From positions 1,376,501 through 1,440,500 of the forward strand of contig JAIUJO010000070.1 in NCBI GenBank assembly GCA_023846275.1: a stretch of 64,000 bases of DNA. Reading direction: 5' to 3'. The notes below the pieces were generated by a model that was not told the origin of the DNA, made no database searches, and saw only the letters and a list, made by a program, of their open reading frames with translations. This document shows, in pieces, positions 1 through 13,440 of the stretch (position 1 is its first letter; each line of letters opens with the position of its first letter). This DNA is from Vanilla planifolia. Its lineage: Eukaryota; Streptophyta; Magnoliopsida; Asparagales; Orchidaceae. The position numbers and the translations under genes were made by a program.

Positions 1-1080
1 TTATTCTTTTTAAAAATTTGTAGAAACTAAAGAATGTAATATAAATTACTATTAATTTTTTTAACAAATGTTTTGATGAATGAGAATAATTATTTTTAAT
101 TTTAACTATAAGTTTATAATTAATTTTGATAATTTAAAATAAAGTATTATTTTGTAATTTCTAGAAAAAGATTTTTTTATCAATAAATTATAAATTTATT
201 CTTTTCTTCTTAATCTTCTTTTTATAATTAGTTCTTTTTTATTTTAGCTTATTTTTTATTGCAATCTTTTTTTCCTAAAATTCAAATAAAAGAAGGAAAA
301 ATTGTTTTTTGGTTATATTTTGGGTATCTTCAAAATTAAACTATTAGTTATTTTTTTATTTCAAATTAATAATTATTAAAAAATTATTTTTTAATATTTT
401 GACTATGATTTAGAAACAAATTTTATTATTTTTTATATTTAATTACAAGATTATGAGTAAAGTGATTGTTATTTTATTCTTCATAGTTATAAATTTTTTT
501 TGGACATTTTTAATCACAACAACGACAATAGTAATAATAAATATTCATATTTGAAAGATTTGTTATTTACATAGGAAGATTAGAGTAATAATTCAGATGA
601 GAATAACTTTTTTTATATTTAAATGATGGTCAGAGTAACTTTTATTTTTGATGGTTAATATTATTTGTAACTGTTATTATTATCTCTAATTCCTAAATAA
701 TTATTCAAATAATTAATTACTACTTATGTGAACTATAATAATGAAGATTTATCTTTTTAAATAAGTTAAAAAAATTATGAACCAAAAAATTTTAAAATTT
801 AAGAAATAGTGATGCTAAAAAATATTTCTTTATTCGTAACAAATTGTAACTTAAATGAAAATTTTCAACAATAAGAGTAATTGATTAGAATTAATCTTAA
901 CATAATTAGAATCAATAAAAAGTATCATAAAGAACTATAGTGGTAAATAATAATTACAACATTTATTAAGAAAAGTTGATGTAGTAGTTATTCTTGTTAA
1001 AAAAAAATTGTTAAAACATTAATTAATAATTTTAAAGAATTTTGAAAATTACTATTAATGATATTATTTTTTATATTTTC
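1..1080 (+). repeat. Macro-unit A, AT-rich leading segment
   Basis: This segment is about 80-85% A+T with no strand bias and no credible open frame. It aligns in order with 6692-7730 and 12345-13440. Shared landmarks include a stretch around 'ttataagattatgagtaaagtgattgtta' (near 440) that reappears near 7090, and 'aattttaaagaattttgaaaattactattaatga' near 1030 that reappears near 7678 and, more weakly, near 13405. No gene or RNA was recognised in it. Confidence 0.7.
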
Positions 1081-4000
1081 TTCTCAAAGTGATATTTCCT
1101 TATAAGATGAATAATTAATTCTTGTTATTCTTCCTCCATCTCCCTCAAATATTATTGTCTTTTTGTCTCTCTCTTTATCCCTTTATCCATAACTTTTCTC
1201 TCACAACATATTTCATCCTCTCTTTCATATTCTTTATGAAAGCCTTTATGAACTTTTTCCCATAATTGTCTCTCTTTCTTTCTAAATCTTCATTCTTAAG
1301 CTATTCTTGTTTCTATTACTTCTTTCTCTCATCTTCTTTATCATTTGATTACTGTGTCTCTTTTTGAAATTATTTCTTTTCATTTCTCTCTATTCCTCTT
1401 TCTCTTCTTTTAATTCTAATGTTTTTCTACCTCTATCTTTTTTCTCTTTTTGTGAATAAATAAAAATCGCATCAGTATGTCACTTTCTCTCTACAGCTCA
1501 TTAATCTCTCACATCCCTTTCTCTTTATATCTCCTCTTAAGTTAGATATATTCACTTAATATCTATCCTACATCTCATCTTCTGTAGTTTAAAATTTTGT
1601 CTTATTATAACTACCTTTTTTATCTCATTCACACAACCTATAACTCTTTTTTGAGTTGTAACTTCTCTACATAACTTTGTACTACATCCCTCATAATTCT
1701 CTCATAAATCTATCATTTTTCTCTCTTCCTTAATCTCATATCTCTATTTCTCTTTTACTCATCATTTTCTCACCCATCACTCTCCTAAAACTCTCACTTC
1801 CATCACTTTTCTTCATTAGGTTGTGCATTTTTTCACTAGATTCTATATCTTTTCACTCTCACCATTTTCTCTTCCCTGTCACACTATGATTTCGTTGTCT
1901 TTTTTTCAATCTTTCTGTCATCATCCAATTAGCCCTCTATCAGCTCAAACACTCTCTCTTGTCAATCTCACTTTTGCTCTCACTCACTCCTATTTTCATT
2001 CTATCATTCTTCTCTTTATTTCCATCAATCATAGTTATGACTTTCTATTCTCTCTCTTCTTTATCTTGCATTCTGACTTTTTTATCTCTCACTATATCCT
2101 TAATTTGTTCTCCTTTTTTGCCTTATTTCCTTCTCCCTCTTCTCCCTTCCTACGACTTACTCTGTCTCTCCACAAATTATTTACATTTTGGAATCTTTTC
2201 CCATCTTTCCATGATAATTTGATCTTCAACTTTGCTAATGACTTTCTCACCGTGTCTGTCTTATCTCTCTTCTACTTATTTGATCTCTCGTTATGCCTTT
2301 TTGTATTTTTTCTTCTCTCACTTCTCTTAACCACACTTTCTTCTTTCTTCACTCTCAATTTAATTCTTCATATTTTTTTGTCCCTTACACTCTTACACAT
2401 GCATTCTCTCTTTTCACTTTGTGCTCTTCACTCTTTATTATGTATTTATTCCCTTTTGTCTCTATAAAACTCAACTTTATTCTTTCACTTGTGTTCTCAT
2501 TTTAGCTCTTCAATAATCACCTATGTCTCTATTTGTTTCTCTTTTCTCTTTTCAAATTTATCTCTATCACTACTAATCTTAGCCAGTTAATCTCCCTCTC
2601 TTCCTTCTTCTCTCTTATACCTTTCTCACTTTTTTCTCACCCCTTATATCTCTCCTCACTCTTCTTTCCTTCTTTAACATCTTCCTTCTTAATCCTTCTA
2701 AGGCACTTTCTAGTTTTAATTATCTCTTCCATTCTCTATACTTAGTAAAAAATTGTTTTCCATTTTTTTATTTCATTAAACTCTCTTTCACATTATTCAC
2801 TCCCACTAGTTCTCCTTTTTTCTTCTCTTCCTTATATTTTTTTCTTGAGGGACTTGTCCTTTGTTTTTTTATTTTTATCTCTTCATCTTTTTTTATCTAT
2901 ATCCCAATCTATACTTTTTTTATTTCTTATTTATCTCTTTGTGTCCTTCTTTCTCTTATTTTTTTTCTTTCTTGTTCTTTTTATCTTTATGTTTGTGCAT
3001 CTGTATCTATAAATATAGTTTTCTCATCCTTTTCTTTTATTTCTTTTCACTCTATCTTTTATTTCATTTTTTCTCTCTCTTATTTCTCACTTCTCTCTAT
3101 TTTTTGTCTCTTATTTTGCACTCCATTTCTCTCTTTAAGTCCCTATGACTTAATATCTCTTTATCTATTCCTCACTTTTGTTTTTTCTTATTTTGTCTCA
3201 GTGTATCTAGTATCTATTTTTTGTATTCTTTCTCATAATCTTTATCAACTTTCTCCATTATCACTCTTCTTTGTTGCTCTACTTTTTGTTTACATTATTC
3301 ATCATTTGTTTATCTTTCTCTCTACTAATACCTTACTCATCAAATTTTTAATGTTTGCATGTCTCTTTAATGTTTATCTCTAACTTTTATTATATATTCT
3401 ATACTTTGCTTCTCTCTATATTTATTAACTTTTTTTACCTCTTTTATCATTATGTATTAGTCTAATTCTTTGTCTTTGACTTTCTCTAATGACTTTTCAC
3501 TCTCCCTAACCACACCTCTTTATATATCATCTCAACCAACTTCTCATTCACTCATTCATTCTCAATTCACTATCTCCCTAAAGTATCTTCCAGTTTATAC
3601 TTCTACTACTTTTCTCTTTAATAACATCAATCTGATTCTTATTATCTCTTGCTTCTCGTCTCTCTTTAAGTTCTTCATCTGTCATTCCTTTATTTCCCTA
3701 AAAATTTCTATCAACTCTTTTTCATACTCTTCTCTCTTCCTCCCTCTTCTCCACGTCTCTTACTATCATGCTTGTATTTTTTTATCATTTGTCCCTAATT
3801 TCTCTCATGCCTCATCTATTCTTTTATATTTCTCATATGCTCTCCATTGCCTTTATCTCCTTATCTCTCTAGTTTTTTTTCTCTTTCTACATTCTTATAT
3901 ATTTATTTCTCTTTTATTGTTCAATTATCTCTCAATGTTGTTTCTATCTCATACTATCTCTTTCCACCACTCTATCTTGCCTTTCAACTCTCTTTATTTG

Positions 4001-5890
4001 ATTTTCATCATATATCTCACATCTACATCTCCTTACCTTCTCTATCTTCTATATATTGTTTTAACTCATTTCTTATCACTCATCAATTGTTTTTCCTCTC
4101 ATTCTTATAACTTCAAAATCTCTTCATGTCTCTACCATTAAAAACCTTCTTTCACATAAGGAATCTCTTCTTAAGTTTCTCATTATTCAACTATCACTCA
4201 ACCTCATTCTTACTTTCTTCATTTCACATCTCTCTTTCTCTTCTGCTCAAAATCTATATATCTCTTTTACTAGCTACACTTCTATTTTATCTCACTAACT
4301 CTCTTCTTTTTTCTTCCATCTCTAACTTTCTCTATTCCCTTTCCTCTCTGTTTCTTACTCCATTGTGATCTCCCTTAAACTTTTTTTCTTCCTAACTCTC
4401 CTTTCTTTTCTCTCTGACTCTCTCCATTAACTCTTTTTTATCACATTCATTTCCCTGCTCACACATTATCATGTTTTTATATGTAACTCAAATTTGTATA
4501 TCATTTATATCAATGTCTTTATTTATCTTAAATTTCCATCATTTTTCCTCTATTTTTGCTTTATAATACTCTCTTTTCAATCTCTCTTATATCTTACTCC
4601 ATCACATGCACTCTCCTTCTCCATTTCCCTTTATCTAGGTCTCTTAGTCAATTTTATCTCAACTCACTTTGTCTTCGCTTATATCCATGTTATCACCCCA
4701 CTATCTAACCATATAAGTGATGCCTCCTCCCTTATTTCTTCTCTAACATCTATGATTCCCTTTTTTTCTTACTCTATCTCACTCCCTCACTCTCTTTCTC
4801 TCAATATATTCTTTTTATTTCTTTTTCACTCTCTTCCTCTCTCATCTTCTTGTAATCATCTCTTTTATATTTCTCACTCAAATATTCTCTCTCTACACTC
4901 GATCATGTACTCTCCCTACTATTATTTATCACTTTTCTCTCAACATTCTCCATTTCTATTTAAACATAAATATTACATGTAAACATTTTCTTTCTTTTAC
5001 CTTTTCATTCTATTACTTTATCTATAAACCTCTCTTCTACCTCTTCTTATTCATTCTACTATATTTACTATACTATATCATACTTTATCTCTTTTGTTAG
5101 TTTTACTTCTCTTTATTCAAACTCTTTCTCATTATTTTTCTCTTTAACCACTACCCTACCTTTTTCTCTCTCCACTTTCTTCCTTATTCTATTTTATTCT
5201 CCATATTTTTTTCTTTTTAAATCTTTCTTTACATATTTTCTCTCTCAATATACACTACATCTTTCCAATCACTTTCCTTTTACATCCCTTAATTTTTATT
5301 TCAACTATCACAAAGCTTTAGCTTTCTTTTAACTCCATCATTTTGTCTCTCTTTAATTTCCCTCTCCAACACACTACCTACTATCATCTCTTTATCGTAC
5401 ATAATTTCATACTTTCTTCTTTTTTATATCTTATTGACATGCTGTCTTTAAGCCTATTCACTCTCATCTAATTCTCTCTTCCCTTGTCTCCTCCTCTTTA
5501 ATTTACATTCATATTCTAGCAATTGATGCTTCCTACCACTCTTTTCGTTTACTCTCACTCTTAATTCTTATCTCTTTCTCATTCTACTTTACTTCCTTAC
5601 TCAATTTCTATCGCATCACTCTTTTATTTTCTTTTTGCTCTCTTCCTTTTAGCTCTTTAGATATCAATCTCTTCTTTCTCTTTTGCTCATTCTCTGTTTC
5701 TCACTTTATCAAGCATTCACTCTCTCTCTATAAATCCGTCACCATTATTTTCCTCTTTGCTCTTTGTCTTCTCTACTTCTATTCATCTAGATATGTTTAT
5801 TTTATCTTTGTTTCTCACCTTTCCTACCTTTCATTTTTATCTCTTTCTCTTGCTTCCATTTCTTTTCATTAATTATATGTCTATCTTCAC
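1081..5890 (+). repeat. Macro-unit A, pyrimidine (CT) block of about 4.8 kb
   Basis: The + strand is overwhelmingly C and T in degenerate 'tctctttctc'-like runs, with occasional A and very little G. Long Leu/Ser/Phe/Tyr-rich open frames on the + strand (for example 1823-2467 and 3470-4141) follow from the lack of purine-rich stop codons. They have no domain-like composition and many overlap one another. This is the longest of the three CT blocks. It starts abruptly near 1081 after the AT segment and ends abruptly near 5890, where purines return. Confidence 0.85.
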
Positions 5891-6690
5891 CAACCTATTT
5901 TATAAGATAATTTAATAATAAAATTAAAAATGTGATATGGATAAAAATAAGAATAATAAGATAAGCAAATTATGTGTAGTAAAATAAAGTATAGAAATTA
6001 TTAATTATTATTCTATTAAAATTTATAAATAATTTAAAATTGTTAATAGTTATTAAAATGAATTGTAGTTTAGGAGGAAAACATCTAAAAATTATATTTT
6101 CTAGTTTAATTAATATTACTTATAAATGAAATAGATATAATAATTCCCTTTAGAATAAAATAATTACTTAATATTAAAAACTCTCTTTCATATTGTAATT
6201 ATAATGAATAGTAAACTTTATTAAATTAATTTTAATATTTTATGTTTTTATAAAAACATTAATGTTTTGCAACAATTAAGTAACACATATATTAATTTTT
6301 TTATGTTATTAATAATAATTACTATTTAAATTTTTAATGTTATCAACATAAAAAATGCAAATATTGTATTATGAATTAAAAAAAATGAAATACTTCAACA
6401 ATAATAAAAAAATATTTTAATAATCATCAAGTATTATTAACAATTTAAAAATTTTATGTTCATTCTTATTAATTATAAATATTCTTATTCATCTTCTTCT
6501 AACTCATTTTATTGTCTTATTTGCACATGAAATATTTCATATTTATTTTTATTCTTTTCTTATTTTCTTCTATTATTTAAATTTTTGTTTATTTATTATT
6601 CTCTTCTTAACATTTATTTTTTTCTTCATTTTATTATTCTTCTTCCTATTAATCATCTTTTTATAATTACCCTATCAACTTTTCCTAATC
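5891..6690 (+). repeat. Macro-unit A, AT-rich trailing segment
   Basis: AT-rich DNA without strand bias between the CT block and the start of the next unit. It aligns with 11541-12340 and 17646-18395. Each of these begins just after the CT block with an 'aagaataa(g)' purine-rich passage and passes through 'attaa(t)aata' runs. Each then has a T-rich passage containing 'cttattc' and 'tttttcttc' shortly before the next unit's start. No coding or RNA feature was seen. Confidence 0.65.
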
Positions 6691-7171
6691 ATATTATTCT
6701 TTTTAAGAATATATGGAAACTAAAAAGTGAAAAAAGTTATTTTTAAATATTTTTATCACATTTTGACAAAATGATATTATTTATTCTAATTATAATTTTA
6801 TAATTAGTTTTATAAATAAAAATATGGTTTTATTTTATAATTACTTATAAGTTACAGATTTACTCCTTTCTTTGTCAATCTTTATTTTATAAGTTGTTCT
6901 AATTCATTTTTCTCAATTTGTATTGCAATATTCGTTTCTAAAATTGGACAAAAAAGAAGAAAAAAATATTTTTGTTATCTTTTTTACATATCATTTAAAA
7001 ACTATTTATTATTTTTTGTGTAATATAATAATTAATAATTATTTTTTCTTTTTCACTATTACTAATGAATAAATTTTATAATTTTGATATTCATTTATAA
7101 GATTACAAATAAAGTGATTATTATTTCATTCTAAGTAATTATAAAGTTTTCTTCTCGACATAGATTTAAGC

Positions 7172-7202
<31 letters not shown>

Positions 7203-7730
7203 TAATAATAATAAATTTTTTCATTTGTAATATTAGTTTTTATGCGAGAAGATTAGAGTTATAATTAACATGAAAGTCACTTTTCAATAGTTAAATGATT
7301 GTTAGAGCAATTTTTGTTAGTTATGGTCAATCCTATTGGTAGCAATTGTTATGTCTAATTTTTAATGGTTATTCAAAATAATTAATTATAGTTGATAAGA
7401 AATACAATAATTAAGAGTTAGCAATTTAAATATGTAGGAAATTATTTAAGAACCAAAAAATTGTTAAATTTTAAAATTAGTTATGCTAATAAATATCACT
7501 TTATTAATTGGAAATGAATGGTAATAAATATCACTTTAACTAACTTACCTTTAAATAATAAGAATATTTAATTATAATTATTTTTCTTACTTAGAATTAA
7601 TCATGACATAATTAGAATTAATAAATATTATTTTTGAGGATTATAATGATAAGTAGCAATTAAAAAATAAATTAATAATTTTAAAGATTTTTAAAAATTA
7701 CTATTAATGACACTATTTTTTTATATTTCC
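6691..7730 (+). repeat. Macro-unit B, AT-rich leading segment
   Basis: The start 'attattctttttaagaata' matches the first bases of the window, which fixes the A-to-B unit length at about 6.69 kb. The segment contains an AAT microsatellite at 7172-7214 that is only a short non-repetitive 'aataataa' in unit A (near 530). No gene was seen. Confidence 0.7.
7172..7214 (+). repeat. (AAT)n microsatellite
   Basis: Uninterrupted ATA/AAT trinucleotides apart from one C near 7200. The homologous position in unit A holds a few 'ataa' repeats only, so the microsatellite expanded after the units diverged. Confidence 0.9.
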
Positions 7731-10700
7731 TTTTCAAAATAATGATTCCTTATAGGATTAATAATTAATTCTTCATATTCCTCCTCTTTTCTCTCCAACA
7801 TTATTTTCTCTTTCTCTCTCTATCTTTATCCCTTTATCCATAATTTTTTCTCTCACAAAATATTTGGGCCTCTCACCATCACATTCTTTATTCTAGCTTG
7901 TATCATCTTTTTTTTGAAATTGTCTCTCTTTGTTTTTTCTCATTCAATTAGTGTGTCTCTTTTTAAAATAATTTCTTTGCATTGCTCTCTTCCTTTTTCT
8001 CTCTCCTAATCTTAATGTTGGACTCCTTTTTTATTTTTCTTCTCTTTCTGTCTCTAAATAAAAATCTCTAAAAATGTATTTCTTTCTCTCTATGACTCAT
8101 CAATCTCTCTCACCTAGACTTCTCTTTATATCTTCTTTTAAGCTACATATCATTTACTCTTTCTCTCTTTTATGTATCACCTTCTCCACTTTGTAATTTT
8201 TTTCCCTTGCTTATAATATCTCCTTTTATCTTATTCTCACAATCTATAGCTCCTTTTTTAGCCGTACCTTTTCAATGTAATTTTGTATTATGTCCCTTAT
8301 AATTCTCTCACATATCAATCTTTTTGCTCTCTATTACTTAATATCTCTTCTTTATCTCTCTTTCTCTCATAATTTTCTTAACCATCTTTCTTATCACCTT
8401 CTCACTTTCCTCACTTTTCTTTATTATCTTATGGATTCTGGCACTTGCTTTTTTATCTTTCTCATTATCACTGTTTTTTGCCATCTCTATCACACTAACT
8501 TTGCTGTCTCATTTTATTGATCTCTTCAACATTGCCACAATATCCCTCGACCCTCTCAAGCACTTTCTCTAGTCTATCACTCTTTTGTAGTCACTCACTC
8601 TTCATGCTTTCACCTTATCATTCTTCTCACTCTCATCAATCAATTATAGCTGTCTTTCTCTTCCCACTCTTTATTTTCCTCTATGTCTTTCATAATCTCT
8701 CACAACCTCCTTACTCTATTCTTCTTCTCTTTGCCTCATTCGCTCTCCCTTTTCTCACTTCTTATAACTACTCTTTATCTCGCCACCTTCTCTCTCTTGT
8801 GGAATCTTTGTCCTTCTTTCCCATTATTTGTCTTCCATTATGTTAATGCCATACACTCCTTGTCTATGTCCTCTCTTAACAACCTATGTGATCTCTTACT
8901 TCACCTCTTTGTATTTTCTTTTCTCTCACTTCTCTTAACCCCCTCTTTCTTCTCTTTTAACTTTTTAAAATTCATACCCTTTGCTTTGTTGTCTCTTGCT
9001 CTCTAACTTTTTCATTCTCTCCTTTAACATCTTACCCTTCACTAATTATTGTGTATTTCTCCCCCTTTGTCTCTATAAATCTCACTTTTAGTCTTTCACT
9101 TACATTCTCCCTTGTCTCCTCATCCATCATCTATATCTCTATTTCTTTCTTTTTCCTTCTAAGAATTTGTCTCTATCTATCTTAGTCTCAGCCTCTTAAT
9201 CTACTTCTTTTCCCTTTTCTCATTCTCTTATTTATTTCTTTTTCTCTCCTCCTTCTATCACTTCTAGCTGATGTTTCCTTCTTCTTGATCTTTTTTCTTA
9301 TTCCCGACAAGTCACTTCCTCATTCTATTTCTCTCTTTCTTTCTCATCGCTAAATCACTAAAGTTTTCCATTTTTGCTTTTGTTTATTACTTTAAACTCT
9401 CTACATTGTTCACCCTTATTCCCCTTTTTCTCCTCTTCATTATCATTGTTCCTCTAGTTTTCTTTGCTTTCTCTTTTTATTTTTATCTGTTTACCTTTCT
9501 CCATTTGTCTCCTTATCTACTTTTTTCCATTTCTTGTTTATCTCTTTATATTCCTTCTCTCTCTTCTCTCACTTCCTTTATTTTACTTCATATCTCTCTT
9601 GAAACCTTTTCATTTGTCTTTTTACTCTATTTTTTATCTCATTTTTTCTCTTATTTGCCACTTCTCTTTATTCTCTCTCCCCTTCTCTCTCTCGTTTTAG
9701 ACATCCTTTCTCTCTTTAAGTTCCTTTAACATAATACCTCTTTATCTCACCTTAACGTTTGCACCTTTTCTTTTTGTCTCAAAGTATTTTGTCTCTCTTT
9801 ATCATATTCCTTTTCATAGTGTTTAACTTCTCTCTCTATTATCACTCTTATTTCTTGTAGTTCTCTCTCTTTACCTTGTTCATCATTTTCTTTCTATCTA
9901 TCTACATATACTTCTTTACTCATTAATTTTTTATGTTAAGATGTCTCTTTAATCTATATCTCTACCTTTTATTATACATTCTACAATTTTCTTCATTCTT
10001 TATATTTATTTATCTCTTTACCTTTTTTGTCTCTTTGTATTAGTGAAATTCTTTATTTTTTACTTTTTTTCTCTTCATAACTCTTCACTCTCCTTGACTT
10101 CACCTCTTTCTATATCATATTAACTTTCTTCTGATTCATTCATTCAATCTTATTCTATTACCTAACAATATTCTCTATTAATTTTTACACCCATTTCTCT
10201 TCTCTTTAATATCATCAATCCTATTCATACTACCTCTTGCTTTCTATCTCTCTTCATCTTGTATATCCATCATTCTTTTATCTCTCTAATAATTTTTGTC
10301 AACACTTTATTTCTCTTTTCTCTCCTCTTTCTCCTCTATATTTTTATCTCTCTATCTCTCTCTATGTTCTTTAGTTATTTTCCTTTTTTTGTCCAACTAT
10401 CTTTTAATTTCTCTTTTCTATCACTCTCTCTTTTCACCACTCTATCTCACACTTTTCTCTCTATATTTACTCTTTCTTATATGTGTCACATTTCCATTTC
10501 CTTATCTTCTCTCTGATCTATATGTTGCTCTATTTTATTTTCTCATCAATCATCCATTACTTTGCATCTCTTTCTTATACCTTCATGATCACTTCATGTA
10601 TCATTCTTTAAATGCCCTCTTTCCTATAAGGAATATCTTCCTAACATTCTCTTTATTTCATTATCACTTAACCTCTTTCTTGCTTTCTTTATTTCACACA

Positions 10701-11540
10701 AATCTCTCTTCCCCTCTTTGTCTCCCTTCATCTATTTTACTAGTCTCACTTCTCTACTACCATGCTTACCCTCTTTATTCTACTTTCTTGCATCTCTAAT
10801 CCTCTCTTATCTATTACCACTCTCTTTCTTACTTTATTCTATTCTCTATTAAACTTTTCTTTTTCTTAACTATGTTTCTTTTTTTCACTTTGTCTCTTTC
10901 TACTAACTCTTTTATATCTCTTTCTTTTCTCATCACTCATATTATCTTCTCTCTATATCTACCTAACTTTTATCTTATTTATATCAAACTCTTTATCTAC
11001 CTCAACATTTCATCATTATTGTCTCTTTTTTTCTTTATAATATTCTACTTTCAACTCTCTCTTTTATCTTACTCTCTCCAACACTCTCTCCTCCATTTCT
11101 CTTTGTCAAAGTCCTTTAACCAATTATATCTCAACTGATTTCCTCTTATCATTTTTCCACATTATCACTTCATCAACTAATTTATTAATTGATGCTTCCT
11201 CACTTATTCCTTTTCTAATAGTCTATAATTATCTCATTCTTGCTCTCTCATACCCATTCACTCTCTTCTCTCTATCTCTACATTTATATGAAATATTTAT
11301 AATTATTTCTTTTTCTCTCTTCCACAACCATCTCTATATACTAATCACATCTTTCTCTCCTACTCATTCCCTCTCTTACTCAGTATGCACTCTTATGCAA
11401 TTTATCTCATATTATTTTTTATCATTTTTTTCTTAGCATTCCATATTTCAATTTATCTATAAATATTTCATATAAATGTATCTTGTCACTAATTCCATTT
11501 TCTGCCTCTTCTTTATTTTTATCTTTCTCCTTTTTAGTGA
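7731..11540 (+). repeat. Macro-unit B, pyrimidine (CT) block of about 3.8 kb
   Basis: The + strand is nearly all C/T, with low G. It shares ordered landmarks with blocks A and C, such as the 'catttgggcct' anchor at about 7860 and the 'tctctaaaaatgtatttc' stretch near 8065. It is about 1 kb shorter than block A, so internal deletion or contraction has occurred. Open frames such as 8517-8846 and 10296-10799 are low-complexity translations, not genes. Confidence 0.85.
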
Positions 11541-12340
11541 TAATTTAAATGTTTATCTTCAAAATACTATTTGAAAAGAAAAAAAAAATAAGAAACATGA
11601 CAAGAATGAAAAGAAGTTAATATGATTAACAAATTAAATGTAGTAAATTAAAGAATAAAAATTCTTATATAAAAATTGGAAAATTTTTACGAAGTTTAAA
11701 AGTTATCAAAGTAACTTGTAAATAAGAAGAACAATTATAAATTATGCTTCGTACCTTAATTGATATTAGTAATGAATTGGAATAGTTAAAACAATTTTTG
11801 GAATAAAATATTTACATTATATTATTAAAAAGTATCATTTTAGATGCAATTAATAATTAAATTTATTGCACCATTAATAATTAAAATCTATTGTAAAATA
11901 ATTAACGTCTTGTAATATTATAAGAATTATTTAATTGTGTTACTATTATTTTATTATTAAGAATTATGTTTTATTTTATAAATATGATAATTATAACAAA
12001 ATAATATCATGATCATTGTAAACATTATTATTATTATTGTTAATGAAAATCTATATTTCTTCTTATTAATTAGCAATATTCATTTTTGCTTACTTCATAT
12101 TTGTTTTCTTATTTGATCACATGTGTTTCTTCAAGTTCTTTTTATTCTCATGCATATTTTTGAAACTTTTCCGATTTTATTCTTTCCTAAATCTTAATTT
12201 CTTCATTTACTCCCATTTGTTTTATTATTATTCCCTTCTTCTAATAGATTTTTCTTCTCTATATTCTCTTATTCTTCTTCTTATCAATCATCATTTCATA
12301 TTAATCCTTTACCATAGTTCTTCTATTTTAATCACATTGT
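11541..12340 (+). repeat. Macro-unit B, AT-rich trailing segment
   Basis: AT-rich DNA that aligns in order with 5891-6690 and 17646-18395. It includes a run of ATT trinucleotides near 12025. The open frame at 12121-12396 runs across the unit boundary and is Phe/Leu/Tyr-rich. It has no counterpart in the other copies and is treated as chance. Confidence 0.6.
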
Positions 12341-13440
12341 TCATTAAAACAATATGTAAAAAAACAAGAAGGCAAAAAAAACTATTTAGTAATTAATTTT
12401 AAAATATTTTAAAAAAATTAAATATTACTATATTAATTGAATAATTAATTATATAAGTTTATTTAACTTTTTTATTAATTAGTAATTACTAACAATAAGA
12501 TAATAGAAAGATATTAAATTATTCTTTTTTTAAGCTTATATTTATAATGAATTCTCATTTGGTTTTTCTTAATGTTTGTCATCATATTCATTTTAGATTT
12601 TGAAAACAAAGGGAGGAAATAATTTTATTTATTATTTAATATCTTGCTTACAAAAAACGTTATTATTATTGTTATTATTATTTAAAAATCAATTAACTTT
12701 TTTATTTTGATGTTCTACAACTTATACTTAAGAATTCATTTTTATAATTATCAGGTACAATTAAAAGATTGATCAAGAATAGAGGAATTATTATTGTTAG
12801 TTTTGTAATTATAAATTATTCTTATTAGAAGGAATTTATCATAAAAATAATAATTATAGTAATTTTATATGTTATTTGTGTAAGTAGATTATAATTATAA
12901 TTAACATGAGAATAAAAATTTTATTCTTAAAATTTGGCTATTGTAATTTTTACTAGCTATGGTCAATGGTATTAAAAACATTTATTCTATTCCACATTTC
13001 TTGAATAGTAATAATTTTTTTTAGAAAACTTATAATAATTAAAAAATTGTTATATAAATAAGTAATAATGATTGAAGTGACAAACATTATCAAATTTAAA
13101 TATTAATTTTCCTATGAAATTATGCATTATGTGTTTATAATCAATACTAATTTTATTAACATATTATGTACAATAAAAAATAATTCAAATTTAATAAGCA
13201 TAATTAAATATATTTTTAAGAGGACTTCAAAAGGAAATAAAAAAATTATAGGAATTAAAAACATTATTATTCATAATTACTTAAAAAATATTATAGTGCA
13301 TTGTAATTGTAATTAATAAGTACTATAATTATTAAGAAATATTTATATAAAAGTTATTATTATGAAAATAATAATTTTTTCCAATAACAATTCATAAATT
13401 CATATAACTTTTAATAATTATTATTAAAAAACTAATTTTT
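12341..13440 (+). repeat. Macro-unit C, AT-rich leading segment
   Basis: It begins with 'gttcattaaaacaatatgta' and aligns with 6692 and 18395. The distance from the start of unit B is about 5.65 kb, the shortest unit. A short GTT/ATT trinucleotide run lies near 12655-12685. No gene was seen. The 64-residue frame at 13122-13316 is Asn/Ile/Lys-rich, as expected of random AT-rich DNA. Confidence 0.7.

Noticed and set aside
1823..2467. Long hydrophobic Leu/Ser/Phe-rich open frame (214 residues), with similar frames at 3470-4141 and 15385-16101, as possible membrane protein genes.
   Set aside because: They lie wholly inside pyrimidine blocks and overlap other long frames in the same direction. 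Their composition is just that of CT-rich codons. They are not preserved as frames between the homologous blocks A, B and C.
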